From positions 744,001 to 808,000 of the forward strand of contig JABTUW010000002.1 of NCBI GenBank assembly GCA_015075185.1: 64,000 nucleotides of DNA. The letters run 5' to 3'. Position 1 is the first letter of the stretch. Every line of letters begins with the position of its first letter. The position numbers and the translations under genes were made by a program. The DNA is from Anaerolineales bacterium. GTDB taxonomy: Bacteria > Chloroflexota > Anaerolineae > 4572-78 > J111. This document shows, one piece after another, positions 40,842 through 48,353 of the stretch. Under the pieces are notes generated by a model, which ran no database searches, had not been told where the DNA came from, and was given only the letters and a program-made list of their open reading frames with translations.

Positions 40842-41231
40842 ATGCCCATAAATTCGTCATTAGATGCTATGACAGCGGCAACAGTTACCACGATCCAGCA
40901 GTTCAACGACGCGCTCAACGGGCGCGATGTCGAGATGATGATGGCCTTGATGGCCGGCGACTGCGTCTTTGAAAATACCTATCCGGCCCCGGATGGGACA
41001 AGATTGGAAGGCCAGGCCAGGGTGAGAGCCTTTTGGGAAGAATTCTTCGCCGCTGCGGCTAAGATAGAGCTTGAGATAGAGGAAATCTTTGCTGTTGGTG
41101 AGCGAGGTGTGATGCGCTGGGTCTACCGCTGGACCGACCGGGAAGGCCAGCCAGGGTATGTGCGCGGGGTGGATGTTTACCGGATGCGGAACGGCCAGAT
41201 CGCCGAGAAGCTGTCGTACGTTAAAGGCTGA
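40842..41231 (+). CDS. SnoaL/NTF2-like protein
   Basis: 129 residues from ATG 40842 (AAGGA about 10 nt upstream). Cystatin-like fold: TTIQQFNDALNGRDVEMMMA, DCVFENTYPAPDGTRLEGQA, VRAFWEEFFAA, GVMRWVYRWTDREGQPGYVR and GQIAEKLSYVKG. This is a different branch from the ester-cyclase copies at 30-35 kb and lacks the TGTHxGEFMGIPPTGK motif. Such proteins are often isomerases, dehydratases or ligand-binding pockets; function unknown. Confidence 0.8.
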   Translation: MPINSSLDAMTAATVTTIQQFNDALNGRDVEMMMALMAGDCVFENTYPAPDGTRLEGQARVRAFWEEFFAAAAKIELEIEEIFAVGERGVMRWVYRWTDREGQPGYVRGVDVYRMRNGQIAEKLSYVKG

Positions 41232-41254
41232 GTTAATTAGACCCTGTTAAAACT

Positions 41255-41337
41255 AGGTGACAGGCACTTTTCATCACAATACAGGCACTCGTTGTTTAAA
41301 TAGGCTCAATTCTTAGCCCGATAAGTGCCTGTCACCT
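41255..41337. repeat. Inverted repeat aggtgacaggcactt ... aagtgcctgtcacct
   Basis: Perfect 15-bp arms (41255-41269, 41323-41337). The right arm ends in the stop codon of the minus-strand glycosyltransferase. The 13-bp core gtgcctgtcacct recurs at 60240-60252. Possibly a dispersed hairpin serving as terminator between convergent genes. Confidence 0.7.
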
Positions 41338-42434
41338 TAATCCCAGTCGTCACCCAGGCAGGCCAGGACACCTTGAGCGGTGCGAGTCCAGGTAAAATTG
41401 GCGGCTCGTGCCAGGCCGGCCTGGCTCAAATGTTGGCGCAGCGAGGCATCAGCCAGCAGTTGGGCCATGGCCCCGGCAATAGCCTCCGTGCTGGCTGGGT
41501 CTGCGGTCAGGGCAGCATCGGCGACCACCTCGGGCAGGCTGGTCGTGCTGCTGGTCACCACCGGAACGCCACAGGCCATGGCCTCCAGCGGGGGGAGGCC
41601 AAATCCCTCGTAGAGGGAGGGGTAAACTAACATCAGCGCCTGGCGGTAAAGCGCAGGCAGGTCCTCCTGGGCAATGAAGCCCGGCAAAATCACGCCGGCG
41701 GCGCGGGCTTCCACCAAGAGTTCGCTGCTGTCCCAGCGGGGCAGACCGGCCCAAACCAGCGCCGGGACATCACCGCGCTGCTGCTTCAGACAGCGATAAG
41801 CCACCAACAGCCGGGCCAGGTTCTTACGAGGATGAATATTCCCCAGGGCGAAAATATACGGTGGGGTAAGGCCATATCGGGACAAAACCGCCTGATCGGA
41901 GGCTGCGGTCGCCGGGGAAGCGGGCCGGAAGTCAGCCCCAACCCCGTTCGGCACAACCACCACTTTCGCGGGGTCTACCCGATAAAAGCGGCAAAGTTCC
42001 TGCCGGGAAAAGTCGGAAACGGTCAGGATGCGGCGGGCCTGCTGCACGGCCCGGCCGGTCAGCCAGCGCATATACCAGGTCACGCTGCGCGGAAAATACT
42101 CCGGGTGGGCGCGAAACGACAAATCATGCACGACCACCACTCCCCGGCACGGCAATACCGGCGGCAGAAAAAAGTTGGCCAGGTACCAATCGGCCTTGAG
42201 CCGGCGCAGGGCCAGCGTTTGCTGCCACAAAAAAAAGGGCAACCGGCGGTAGAGGCCCACATTCATCTGGCGAAAAGCCGGGGGAATGGATGCCGGTGGG
42301 TCCCATTGACAGGTCAGCAGCGTGATCCGGGTTGAAGAGTTGAGCTGAGCCAGCCCGTCCAGCAGCCCGGCGATATAACTCTCGTTCCCCCCGCGCCGGC
42401 GGCCCAGTTCGCTGGCATTGATGGCTAAATGCAT
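41337..42434 (-). CDS. Glycosyltransferase family 4
   Basis: 365 residues, GT-B fold. N-terminal domain starts MHLAINASELGRRRGGNESY; NGVGADFRP and PYIFALGNIHPRKNLARLL mark the hinge and the donor-binding start. The C-terminal YPSLYEGFGLPPLEAMACGVPVVTS contains the E-x7-E nucleotide-sugar motif. A retaining cytosolic transferase that adds a sugar, often mannose or glucose, to a growing glycan. I chose ATG 42434 rather than GTG 42446 because GAGGGG is well spaced for it. Divergent from the four-gene cassette starting at 42488, with a 53-bp shared promoter region. Confidence 0.92.
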   Translation of the reverse strand: MHLAINASELGRRRGGNESYIAGLLDGLAQLNSSTRITLLTCQWDPPASIPPAFRQMNVGLYRRLPFFLWQQTLALRRLKADWYLANFFLPPVLPCRGVVVVHDLSFRAHPEYFPRSVTWYMRWLTGRAVQQARRILTVSDFSRQELCRFYRVDPAKVVVVPNGVGADFRPASPATAASDQAVLSRYGLTPPYIFALGNIHPRKNLARLLVAYRCLKQQRGDVPALVWAGLPRWDSSELLVEARAAGVILPGFIAQEDLPALYRQALMLVYPSLYEGFGLPPLEAMACGVPVVTSSTTSLPEVVADAALTADPASTEAIAGAMAQLLADASLRQHLSQAGLARAANFTWTRTAQGVLACLGDDWD

Positions 42435-42487
42435 TGTTTTGCCCACCCCTCTATACTATGTTAGAATGAGCCGCGAGTCAAAAGAAG

Positions 42488-43429
42488 ATGATACAGCTCT
42501 CTGTGGTTATTCTGAACTGGAACGCCGCGGCGGATACGATTCGCTGCGTGCGCCATATTGAAGCCTGGCAGCAGCTCAAACCGGCGATCTGGGTGGTAGA
42601 TAACGCTTCCAGCGATGGCAGCACCGAGATCATTGCCGGGGAATGCCCTCGCGTTCATCTGGTGCGCAACACCAGCAACCTGGGTTTTGCCGGCGGCAAT
42701 AATCGGGGGATTGCCGAGGCGCTGGCCGCCGGAGATGCGCCCATTCTCCTCTTAAATAACGATGCCGTGATCGGGGAGACAGACACAGTCCGGCTGCTTG
42801 AAACCCTGGCCGCGGATGAACGCATCGGTTTTATCGGGCCGCTGCTCTTTGATGCCGAGCAAAAGGAGCGGCTGCTGGCTGCCGGGGGCGGCAGCCCGGT
42901 CAAACACCATCACTCCCACTTCCACAGCTTTAACCCGGACAAGCCGGTGTTTTCCGTAACCTATATCCCCGGCACCGCCATTATCGGGCGGGCCGAGGTT
43001 TTTCGCCGGGTGGGGCTGTTGGATGAAGCCTTCTTCTTCAGCGCCGAGATTGCCGATTTGTGCATGCGGGCCGGCCGGTACGGTTATCTGAGCGTGATAG
43101 ATGCACGGGCGCGGGCCTTTCACACCCTGGGCCGCTCTTCGCAGTGGCGCGGCACGCTGTACACCTATTACATCATCCGCAATCGTTTTATTCTGCTGCG
43201 CAACCATCACCGCCGGAATATCTTCCTCTATGCATTCTGGACGCTTTACAGCGCGGCCCTGGCTCTAAAGCTGCAATTAAGCGGCCAGGTGCAGACGGCT
43301 CAAGCGGTGCGCCTGGGGCTGCTCGACGGGCTGCAAGGACGTTTTGGGGGACAGAATGAACGGGTGCTGGCGGCCACCCACCCGCAGCCGTCACTTCCGC
43401 TAGCCTCAAAAGTCAAAGCCGACTTATGA
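42488..43429 (+). CDS. Glycosyltransferase family 2 (rhamnosyltransferase-like)
   Basis: 313 residues, GT-A fold. LSVVILNWNAAADTIRCVRHI opens the Rossmann-like half; WVVDNASSDGSTEII, NLGFAGGNNRGI and ILLLNNDAVI are the nucleotide-sugar and metal-binding motifs, with NND as the DxD equivalent. FSAEIADLCMRAGRYGYLSV is the catalytic-acid region, where the usual ED-x-D-x is E-I-A-D. Two hydrophobic patches follow. Inverting transferase, probably for cell-surface glycan. Its stop overlaps the next gene's ATG (ATGA at 43426-43429). Confidence 0.92.
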   Translation: MIQLSVVILNWNAAADTIRCVRHIEAWQQLKPAIWVVDNASSDGSTEIIAGECPRVHLVRNTSNLGFAGGNNRGIAEALAAGDAPILLLNNDAVIGETDTVRLLETLAADERIGFIGPLLFDAEQKERLLAAGGGSPVKHHHSHFHSFNPDKPVFSVTYIPGTAIIGRAEVFRRVGLLDEAFFFSAEIADLCMRAGRYGYLSVIDARARAFHTLGRSSQWRGTLYTYYIIRNRFILLRNHHRRNIFLYAFWTLYSAALALKLQLSGQVQTAQAVRLGLLDGLQGRFGGQNERVLAATHPQPSLPLASKVKADL

Positions 43430-44481
43430 TGGGTTGCACGCGGCGCATGAAGATTCTTTACCTGCTGTCTACCCTGCCCCCCAAACTGCCGGCGGGTGAA
43501 GCCATCGCCCAGGAGATCAGCGCGCTGCAAGACCACTTCGGCGGCGCTACCGTCTATGTCAATCCTAACCAGCACTCGCCGGTCTTTATTCCACGGCTGT
43601 TGTTTGGCTTTCACAAGTTGAGGCAGTTGCACGCGCAAGCGGCTCAGGTTGCGCTGTACCACTTCTACAACCCCGACCCCTTTCCTTTTCCGTTTCTACG
43701 CTATCTGCGGCAGCCGGTGGTTTACTCGGTGAGCTGCGGGGTCGGCGATAAACGGCCGCCGGCCGCCTTTTTCAACCAGTTGGCCGCTGTTGCCGCAGCC
43801 GACGAGCGCAGCCTGAAGCGGCTGCGGGAAGGGGGGGTGACGAATGTCGCCCTGGTCCGGCCGGGAATTGATACGACCCGCTTTAGCTATTCGCCCCTGC
43901 CGCTCCGGGGGGACATCAAGTTGTTGGTCGGCTCAGCGCCGTGGACAAAAGGGCAGTTCCGCACCAAAGGGGTCGAGGCCTTGCTGGAAGCAGCTCACCA
44001 GAACCCACGGCTGCGCCTCATTTTTTTGTGGCGGGGCGTGCTGGCCGAGGAAATGGAGCAGCGGGTCCGGCGGATGAAGCTGGGGCAGCAGGTTGAAGTA
44101 CTGGACCGGCTGGTAGATGTCAACCAGATGCTGGCCGGAGTCCACGCCAGCATTACCCTGGCCGCCGACCCCGCGATCATCAAATCTTACCCGCACTCCC
44201 TGTTAGACTCGCTCGCCGCCGGCAAGCCGGTGCTGGTCAGCCGGTCTATCCCTATGGCCGATTACGTCGAGCAGACCGGCTGCGGTGAGGTCGTGGCAAC
44301 CATCACTCCGGGTGATATTCTGGCGGCGGTGGAGACCCTGGCCGGTCACTATGAGGCCCGGCAGCAGGTCGCCCGGCAGGTTGGACAGCGGGATTTCTCT
44401 CAGCAGGCAATGATTGACTCTTTTCGGCAGGTCTACGAGCAGGTTCTAAAATCAAGCCCCTTAGCGGTAAATGGCCTATGA
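43426..44481 (+). CDS. Glycosyltransferase family 4-like
   Basis: 351 residues. MKILYLLSTLPPKLPAGEAI opens a GT-B N-domain; VLVRPGIDTTRF-like (ALVRPGIDTTRFSYSP) and KLLVGSAPWTKGQFRTKGVE begin the donor domain, with SYPHSLLDSLAAGKPVLVSR in place of the usual E-x7-E (first Glu replaced by H/S region). It starts by ATGA overlap with the previous gene, or at the ATG 21 bases later. It ends by ATGA overlap with the methyltransferase. Translational coupling marks an operon. Donor and acceptor unknown. Confidence 0.85.
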   Translation: MMGCTRRMKILYLLSTLPPKLPAGEAIAQEISALQDHFGGATVYVNPNQHSPVFIPRLLFGFHKLRQLHAQAAQVALYHFYNPDPFPFPFLRYLRQPVVYSVSCGVGDKRPPAAFFNQLAAVAAADERSLKRLREGGVTNVALVRPGIDTTRFSYSPLPLRGDIKLLVGSAPWTKGQFRTKGVEALLEAAHQNPRLRLIFLWRGVLAEEMEQRVRRMKLGQQVEVLDRLVDVNQMLAGVHASITLAADPAIIKSYPHSLLDSLAAGKPVLVSRSIPMADYVEQTGCGEVVATITPGDILAAVETLAGHYEARQQVARQVGQRDFSQQAMIDSFRQVYEQVLKSSPLAVNGL

Positions 44482-45296
44482 CGAATATTCCCGTGAAACC
44501 ACCACCAAGACCCGGTCTCCTGACCAGGCTGAATGATTATGCCGCTCGTGCAGTGCGCGGCCAGCTTCATTTGCCCCCGTGGTGGCTGCGCGACGTGGGT
44601 GGGGGGGATTTTGAAGTAACCGGTAGAGAATTTTTACGGCTGTTTATTGAGCTGGCTCACCTGCAGCCCACGGAGCAAATTCTAGAAATTGGGTGCGGTT
44701 CCGGGCGCATGGCCTTGCCGCTGACCGGCTATTTAACTCAAGCGGGATCTTACACCGGCATGGACATCACCCTGGAATCGATTCACTGGTGCCAGCGCCA
44801 TATTACCCGCCGCTATCCAAATTTTCGGTTCTTGCACGCCGACTTGTACAACCAGCGCTACAATCCCCAGGGACAGCATCAAGCCAAAGATTATCATTTT
44901 CCTTTCGAGGACAATAGTTTCGGTTTCATCTTCCTCACCTCGGTTTTTACCCATCTGCTGCCCGAGGACGCCGAGCATTACTTGCGGGAGGTCTGCCGTT
45001 TACTACGTGGCAATGGGCTAGCTTTCATGACGTTTTTTTTACTCAACGAAAGTCAGCAACGTTTGGCCGCTCAGGGTCAAAACAGCATTGATTTCAGGTA
45101 TGGATCGGGTCCCTATCGAACGCGCAGTGAAATTACCCCGGAGAGCGCCGTAGCTTACGACGAGGTTTTTCTGCGCCAACTCATCGCCCAATGCGGGTTA
45201 CAACTGATTGAGCCAGCGCGTTACGGGGCCTGGAGTGGCCGGTCTGATGGCTTGTCGTACCAGGATATCTTGCTGGTTCGGCTTGGTGGAAGTTAA
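44478..45296 (+). CDS. SAM-dependent methyltransferase
   Basis: 272 residues, class I fold. Motif I is ILEIGCGSGRMALPL (about residues 68-82), followed by YTGMDITLESIHWCQ (acidic residue of motif II) and FGFIFLTSVFTHLLPEDAEHYLREV (motif IV region). The N-terminus is an extension rich in Pro. In a glycan cassette it could methylate a sugar or a carrier lipid. Coupled by ATGA to the gene upstream and separated by 2 bases from the next transferase. Confidence 0.9.
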   Translation: MTNIPVKPPPRPGLLTRLNDYAARAVRGQLHLPPWWLRDVGGGDFEVTGREFLRLFIELAHLQPTEQILEIGCGSGRMALPLTGYLTQAGSYTGMDITLESIHWCQRHITRRYPNFRFLHADLYNQRYNPQGQHQAKDYHFPFEDNSFGFIFLTSVFTHLLPEDAEHYLREVCRLLRGNGLAFMTFFLLNESQQRLAAQGQNSIDFRYGSGPYRTRSEITPESAVAYDEVFLRQLIAQCGLQLIEPARYGAWSGRSDGLSYQDILLVRLGGS

Positions 45297-45298
45297 CG

Positions 45299-46291
45299 AT
45301 GCCACCGCCAAAAGTTACTATCATCATCCCCAATTGGAATACGCGACGGTGGCTGCCAGGCTGCCTGGACGGCCTGCGCGCCCAACATTTCCGGGACTTC
45401 CAGATCATCCTGGTTGACAACGGTTCGACCGATGACTCGGTAGCCTATGTCCAACAGCACTATCCGGAAGTTGAAATCATCTATCATGCTAAGAATCAAG
45501 GCTTTGCCGCAGCAGTAAACGCGGGTATTAAGCGAGCTGACAGTGAGTATATTGTCTTGCTGAATCCAGACACCCTACCCCGGCCGGATTGGTTAGCCCG
45601 GTTGGTGGAACAGATAGAGGAGAGTCCCATCGAGGTGGCCGGGCTATCTTCTAAAATGCTTTCCCTCAGTGAGCCAGGTCTGATAGATGACGCCGGCGAC
45701 ACCTTTAGCTGGTACGGCTCAGCCCGCAAGCGCGGCGCGGGACAACCGGCTGAGAATTACACCCAGGTAGAAGAGGTTTTTTCGCCGTGCGCGGGAGCGG
45801 CCTTATATCGGCGCAGTTTTTTGGAAGAAGTGGGTGAGTTTGATGAAGGGTTTGGCAGTTATTTGGAAGATGTAGATCTGGGTTTGCGCGGCCGGCTGTT
45901 GGGTTATCGCTACTTATTTGCCCCGGAGGCCCAAATTTTGCATAAGAGTCACGGTGCAGGAATAGGGCGTTCTCGCTACGTATTTCTGATGACCCGCAAT
46001 CGGTTGTGTTTGCTGGTCAAGAATATTCCCTTGGCCTTGCTGGTCAAGCGCAGCCGGCCATTGATTTACGGTCAGTTTTACTTTTTCCTGGTTTATAAGA
46101 GACCGTTGCATTCACTCGCCGGAACCTTTTCCTTCTTTATACACCTACCTCACGTTCTGCAACAGCGGCGGGCCATCCAAAGCCATAAGCGCATTTCAAA
46201 CCATGCATTGGAGTTGATGCTCTCCAATGATCTGGGTGAGCCGGCTCTAAAAGCCATTCTTCGATCCAAGTTACGCTTGAGTTTACGCTAA
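45299..46291 (+). CDS. Glycosyltransferase family 2
   Basis: 330 residues. VTIIIPNWNTRRWLPGCLDG, IILVDNGSTDDSVAYVQ, NQGFAAAVNAGI, YIVLLNPDTLP (DxD-type NPD) and GSYLEDVDLGLRGRLLGYRY (catalytic ED-V-D) are complete GT2 motifs. A hydrophobic C-terminal part may sit on the membrane. Last gene of the four-gene cassette, probably adding the final or a branching sugar. Downstream composition becomes visibly more AT-rich. Confidence 0.93.
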   Translation: MPPPKVTIIIPNWNTRRWLPGCLDGLRAQHFRDFQIILVDNGSTDDSVAYVQQHYPEVEIIYHAKNQGFAAAVNAGIKRADSEYIVLLNPDTLPRPDWLARLVEQIEESPIEVAGLSSKMLSLSEPGLIDDAGDTFSWYGSARKRGAGQPAENYTQVEEVFSPCAGAALYRRSFLEEVGEFDEGFGSYLEDVDLGLRGRLLGYRYLFAPEAQILHKSHGAGIGRSRYVFLMTRNRLCLLVKNIPLALLVKRSRPLIYGQFYFFLVYKRPLHSLAGTFSFFIHLPHVLQQRRAIQSHKRISNHALELMLSNDLGEPALKAILRSKLRLSLR

Positions 46292-46420
46292 ACCTTCGGG
46301 CGAGAGAAGTCCCAAAGCTGCTAACCCTCGTGGTCTCTTCTCAGTTGCTGCCCCTGGTAAAAAGAGAAGCTTAAATTTTGGATTTTATTAAGGATCGCTA
46401 TTTTTAGGGAGGCTGACTTG

Positions 46421-46429
46421 TGTTATAAT
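46421..46429 (+). promoter_or_regulatory. Extended -10 promoter (TGnTATAAT)
   Basis: TGTTATAAT at 46421-46429. Its last base lies within an upstream ATG, so transcription would start near 46436; this favours the TTG start at 46458 for the small gene. Confidence 0.6.
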
Positions 46430-46457
46430 GAATGCGACTTGGGGGAAGGAGCATCTG

Positions 46458-46685
46458 TTGAACAAGATTGCGGTGGAATTTGTCCGTTATGTGCTCGAAC
46501 AAAATCCAAAAGCTGATAATTTTGTGGCAATTTATGATGCCATGTCTCGAACCGCTTGCGCCCGGTCCTTTCACAATTTGGGCCATGAAGAATTGGCGAT
46601 GGCCGGGATTTCGTTTTCCCTTTTGGATACGAATAAGCTGGAAGAGTTAATTGCTCAGGCTCAAAGATTGATGGTTTCAAAGTAG
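46458..46685 (+). CDS. Small protein of unknown function (75 aa)
   Basis: Reads LNKIAVEFVRYVLEQNPKAD, NFVAIYDAMSRTACARSFHN, LGHEELAMAGISFSLLDTNK, LEELIAQAQRLMVSK. Mostly helical by eye. I chose TTG 46458 because GGAAGGAG is 7 nt upstream and the extended -10 box overlaps the alternative ATG at 46428. No family recognised. It is convergent with the DNA-binding-like gene at 46750 and marks the start of the AT-rich plasmid-like region. Confidence 0.6.
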   Translation: MNKIAVEFVRYVLEQNPKADNFVAIYDAMSRTACARSFHNLGHEELAMAGISFSLLDTNKLEELIAQAQRLMVSK

Positions 46686-46730
46686 ATTCTTTGCCGCGCT
46701 GATGTTCCTCAGGCAAGAATTTACATTTGG

Positions 46731-46766
46731 ATTTTATAAAATTATGATTTTATGATTTTATAAAAT
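46731..46766. terminator. AT-rich palindromes between convergent genes
   Basis: attttataaaat occurs at 46731-46742 and 46755-46766; the second copy lies within the last codons of the minus-strand gene. Weak hairpins that could act as a bidirectional stop or simply reflect AT-rich slippage. Confidence 0.35.
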
Positions 46767-47097
46767 CAGAAATAACCTGTCGAAAACTTTCTATATCCCG
46801 AATTTGACCATGTTCAATTGCATCTTTGCCTCTTTCTTCCAGCAAAAGCGTCAAAACATCTATCGCTACACCAACCAACTCGCTCCGGTTAACAGAGAAT
46901 TGTTCATTGGCCAAAAGGTGCAGCTTATTCAAGTTTCTGGCTTCGGTCTTGGTCAAATGGACGGTTGTGGGTTTACGTTGAATTTTTTTGGGCGGTCGTC
47001 CTAAGGGTTTAGCGCCGCGCCGGTTTAACTGCTCCTGCACATCATAAAGCTGAGCAAAGGTTCCCTGTCCTTCTCGAGTCACTTTCTTCTCCGTCAT
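46750..47097 (-). CDS. Small basic protein, probable DNA-binding partner of the ATPase
   Basis: 115 residues. The middle part is strongly basic with an AT-hook-like core (KPLGRPPKKIQRKPTTVHLT). TTVHLTKTEARNLNKLHLLA with NRSELVGVAIDVLTLLLEE resembles a ribbon-helix-helix (strand plus two helices). Its start codon overlaps the stop of the ExeA-type gene by one base (TAATG), so translation is coupled. A plausible DNA-binding subunit or regulator for the plasmid-like module; the assignment is inference. Confidence 0.6.
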   Translation of the reverse strand: MTEKKVTREGQGTFAQLYDVQEQLNRRGAKPLGRPPKKIQRKPTTVHLTKTEARNLNKLHLLANEQFSVNRSELVGVAIDVLTLLLEERGKDAIEHGQIRDIESFRQVISDFIKS

Positions 47098-47897
47098 TAC
47101 CGCAACTCCTCGATAACTTGCTCCACCAGCGGCTCATCCACAACAGACACTTTATTTAAGATGGCAATCGGCAGAATATTCAACCCAATCACACAAATGT
47201 CGCGCGGCATGCCTCGGCTGTAGTTGTAGATACGCACCAAAGCCGACTCGGTGAAAAGCGCTTCCTGGCGACCGGCAACCATCACCCGAAAGTTAATCAT
47301 CGAACGGGTATCGTCGAAGTGCAGCGGCTCAAGCGTAGAGCGGGTTGCTACTCGGGAAGCCAAGGCTCGTTTGAGACGCAGTTTGTTGCGCAGCTCATTT
47401 TGACCGATCAATACAATCTGGATCAGCTTCTGGGTATTGGTCTCAAAATTAAGCAGTTGGCGAATCAGCTCAAACTGAGGCCCGATGAGTCCCTGGGCTT
47501 CGTCAATGATCAGCAACACATTTTTATCTTCTTTGAAGGCCTTGATCAAAAACTCCTCAAAAGCCGCCAGTTGAAGGAGTTTGCTGCGCTTGGGATTGAG
47601 ATTGAACTCCGCGCAAATGCTCTTGAGAAACTGGAAATCGGAGGGGAAAAGGGGCGTTGGAATATAAGCGGTATGGTAATCTGGCCGATCCCGGTAAACT
47701 TGATATAGACGACGAGCAATCGTAGTTTTACCTACCCCGACATCGCCAAAAATGACCGAAATGCCCTGCCGCTGCTCGATAGCGTATGTGGCTTTGGCCA
47801 AGGTAGCTTTGTGCTGGAGGGACACATAAAAATAGCGAGGATCGGGCGAAAGTGAAAACGGCGGCTCAATTAACCCTAGCGGACTCAAATCGAGCAT
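47097..47897 (-). CDS. ExeA/GspA-type AAA ATPase
   Basis: 266 residues. FSLSPDPRYFYVSLQHKATL is the typical opening of ExeA-like ATPases. Walker A GDVGVGKTT, Walker B VLLIIDEAQG and sensor IVLIGQNELRNKL follow, with RALASRVATR as arginine-finger region and a C-terminal winged-helix-like part. Family members drive secretion, transposition target choice (TniB-like) or DNA transactions. Next to an initiator, ParA and ParB, a DNA role is more likely than secretion; that is inference. Its minus-strand promoter (TTGTAA, 17 nt, TATAAT) lies at 47931-47959. Ribosome site GGGGAGG. Confidence 0.88.
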   Translation of the reverse strand: MLDLSPLGLIEPPFSLSPDPRYFYVSLQHKATLAKATYAIEQRQGISVIFGDVGVGKTTIARRLYQVYRDRPDYHTAYIPTPLFPSDFQFLKSICAEFNLNPKRSKLLQLAAFEEFLIKAFKEDKNVLLIIDEAQGLIGPQFELIRQLLNFETNTQKLIQIVLIGQNELRNKLRLKRALASRVATRSTLEPLHFDDTRSMINFRVMVAGRQEALFTESALVRIYNYSRGMPRDICVIGLNILPIAILNKVSVVDEPLVEQVIEELR

Positions 47898-47930
47898 TAA
47901 GAAGTTACCTCCCCTACAAAGGTAGGACTA

Positions 47931-47959
47931 ATTATAACACCTACCCCCCAAAGTTACAA
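47931..47959 (-). promoter_or_regulatory. Minus-strand promoter of the ATPase operon
   Basis: On the minus strand TTGTAA (47954-47959), 17 nt, TATAAT (47931-47936), about 35 bases before the ATG at 47897. Confidence 0.65.
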
Positions 47960-47965
47960 GTAACT
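47952..47965. promoter_or_regulatory. Operator-like palindrome between divergent promoters
   Basis: agttac-aa-gtaact, perfect 6+2+6. It covers the minus-strand -35 box and ends one base before the plus-strand -35 box, so a bound protein would control both promoters. Confidence 0.55.
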
Positions 47966-47966
47966 C

Positions 47967-47995
47967 TTGACATTTTATGTAGATATGTTTATAAT
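47967..47995 (+). promoter_or_regulatory. Perfect-consensus sigma70 promoter
   Basis: TTGACA (47967-47972), exactly 17 nt, TATAAT (47990-47995). The only full-consensus promoter I found in the window. Start site expected near 48002. Confidence 0.85.
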
Positions 47996-48001
47996 CCTGG
48001 G

Positions 48002-48100
48002 TAGTAAGGCCTGGAGTAAAGCTAATTTTGGGCTGTACTTACCCAAATTGGCTCTGCACGGAAATAGAAAAAGAGGCCCGTTGCCGCGAGCCTCTTTATT
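48002..48100 (+). ncRNA. Candidate short RNA or attenuated leader (about 98 nt)
   Basis: Begins just after the perfect promoter and ends at a terminator-like hairpin: aaagaggc (48070-48077) pairs with gcctcttt (48090-48097), followed by att. Inside, aattttggg and cccaaatt (about 48024-48055) form another hairpin. No ORF of note. The terminator's right arm (48091-48099) is complementary to ataaagagg at 48217-48225 further downstream. It is either a free small RNA or the first part of the initiator's leader, stopped by attenuation. Not matched to a known family. Confidence 0.55.
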
Positions 48101-48353
48101 CTAAGAGTTTAGCAATTTTGTTTATTGCTCAGAACGGTTGCCGCCATCTGAGTCATCCGTGGCAAGGCAGATGCTGTTTATACTAACTCATCACTCTTTC
48201 TGGCAATAAATATACCATAAAGAGGTGAGTTCTGTCAAATACACAGGCCGACATGATTCAACTACATTAATAAATTAACTCACTAGCTGGTCCCGTTCAG
48301 CGTGTGAACGGCGCTCCACAGCTAGTGACAAAAATTCAATTAAAGGTCCGGTC
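48101..48353 (+). promoter_or_regulatory. Structured leader of the initiator gene
   Basis: An imperfect stem joins 48185-48199 to 48219-48231 (aactcatcac... / ...gaggtgagtt). A nested hairpin has outer arms cactagctg (48281-48289) and cagctagtg (48319-48327) and inner arms cgttca (48294-48299) and tgaacg (48305-48310). The ribosome site AAAGG (48342-48346) lies 15 nt beyond. Typical of genes whose dosage is controlled by RNA structure. Confidence 0.55.

Noticed and set aside
46428..46685. ATG 46428 as start of the small gene, and a toxin-antitoxin pair with 46750-47097
   Set aside because: The TATAAT box overlaps that ATG and TTG 46458 has a good ribosome site; the neighbouring genes are convergent, not a co-directional TA pair.
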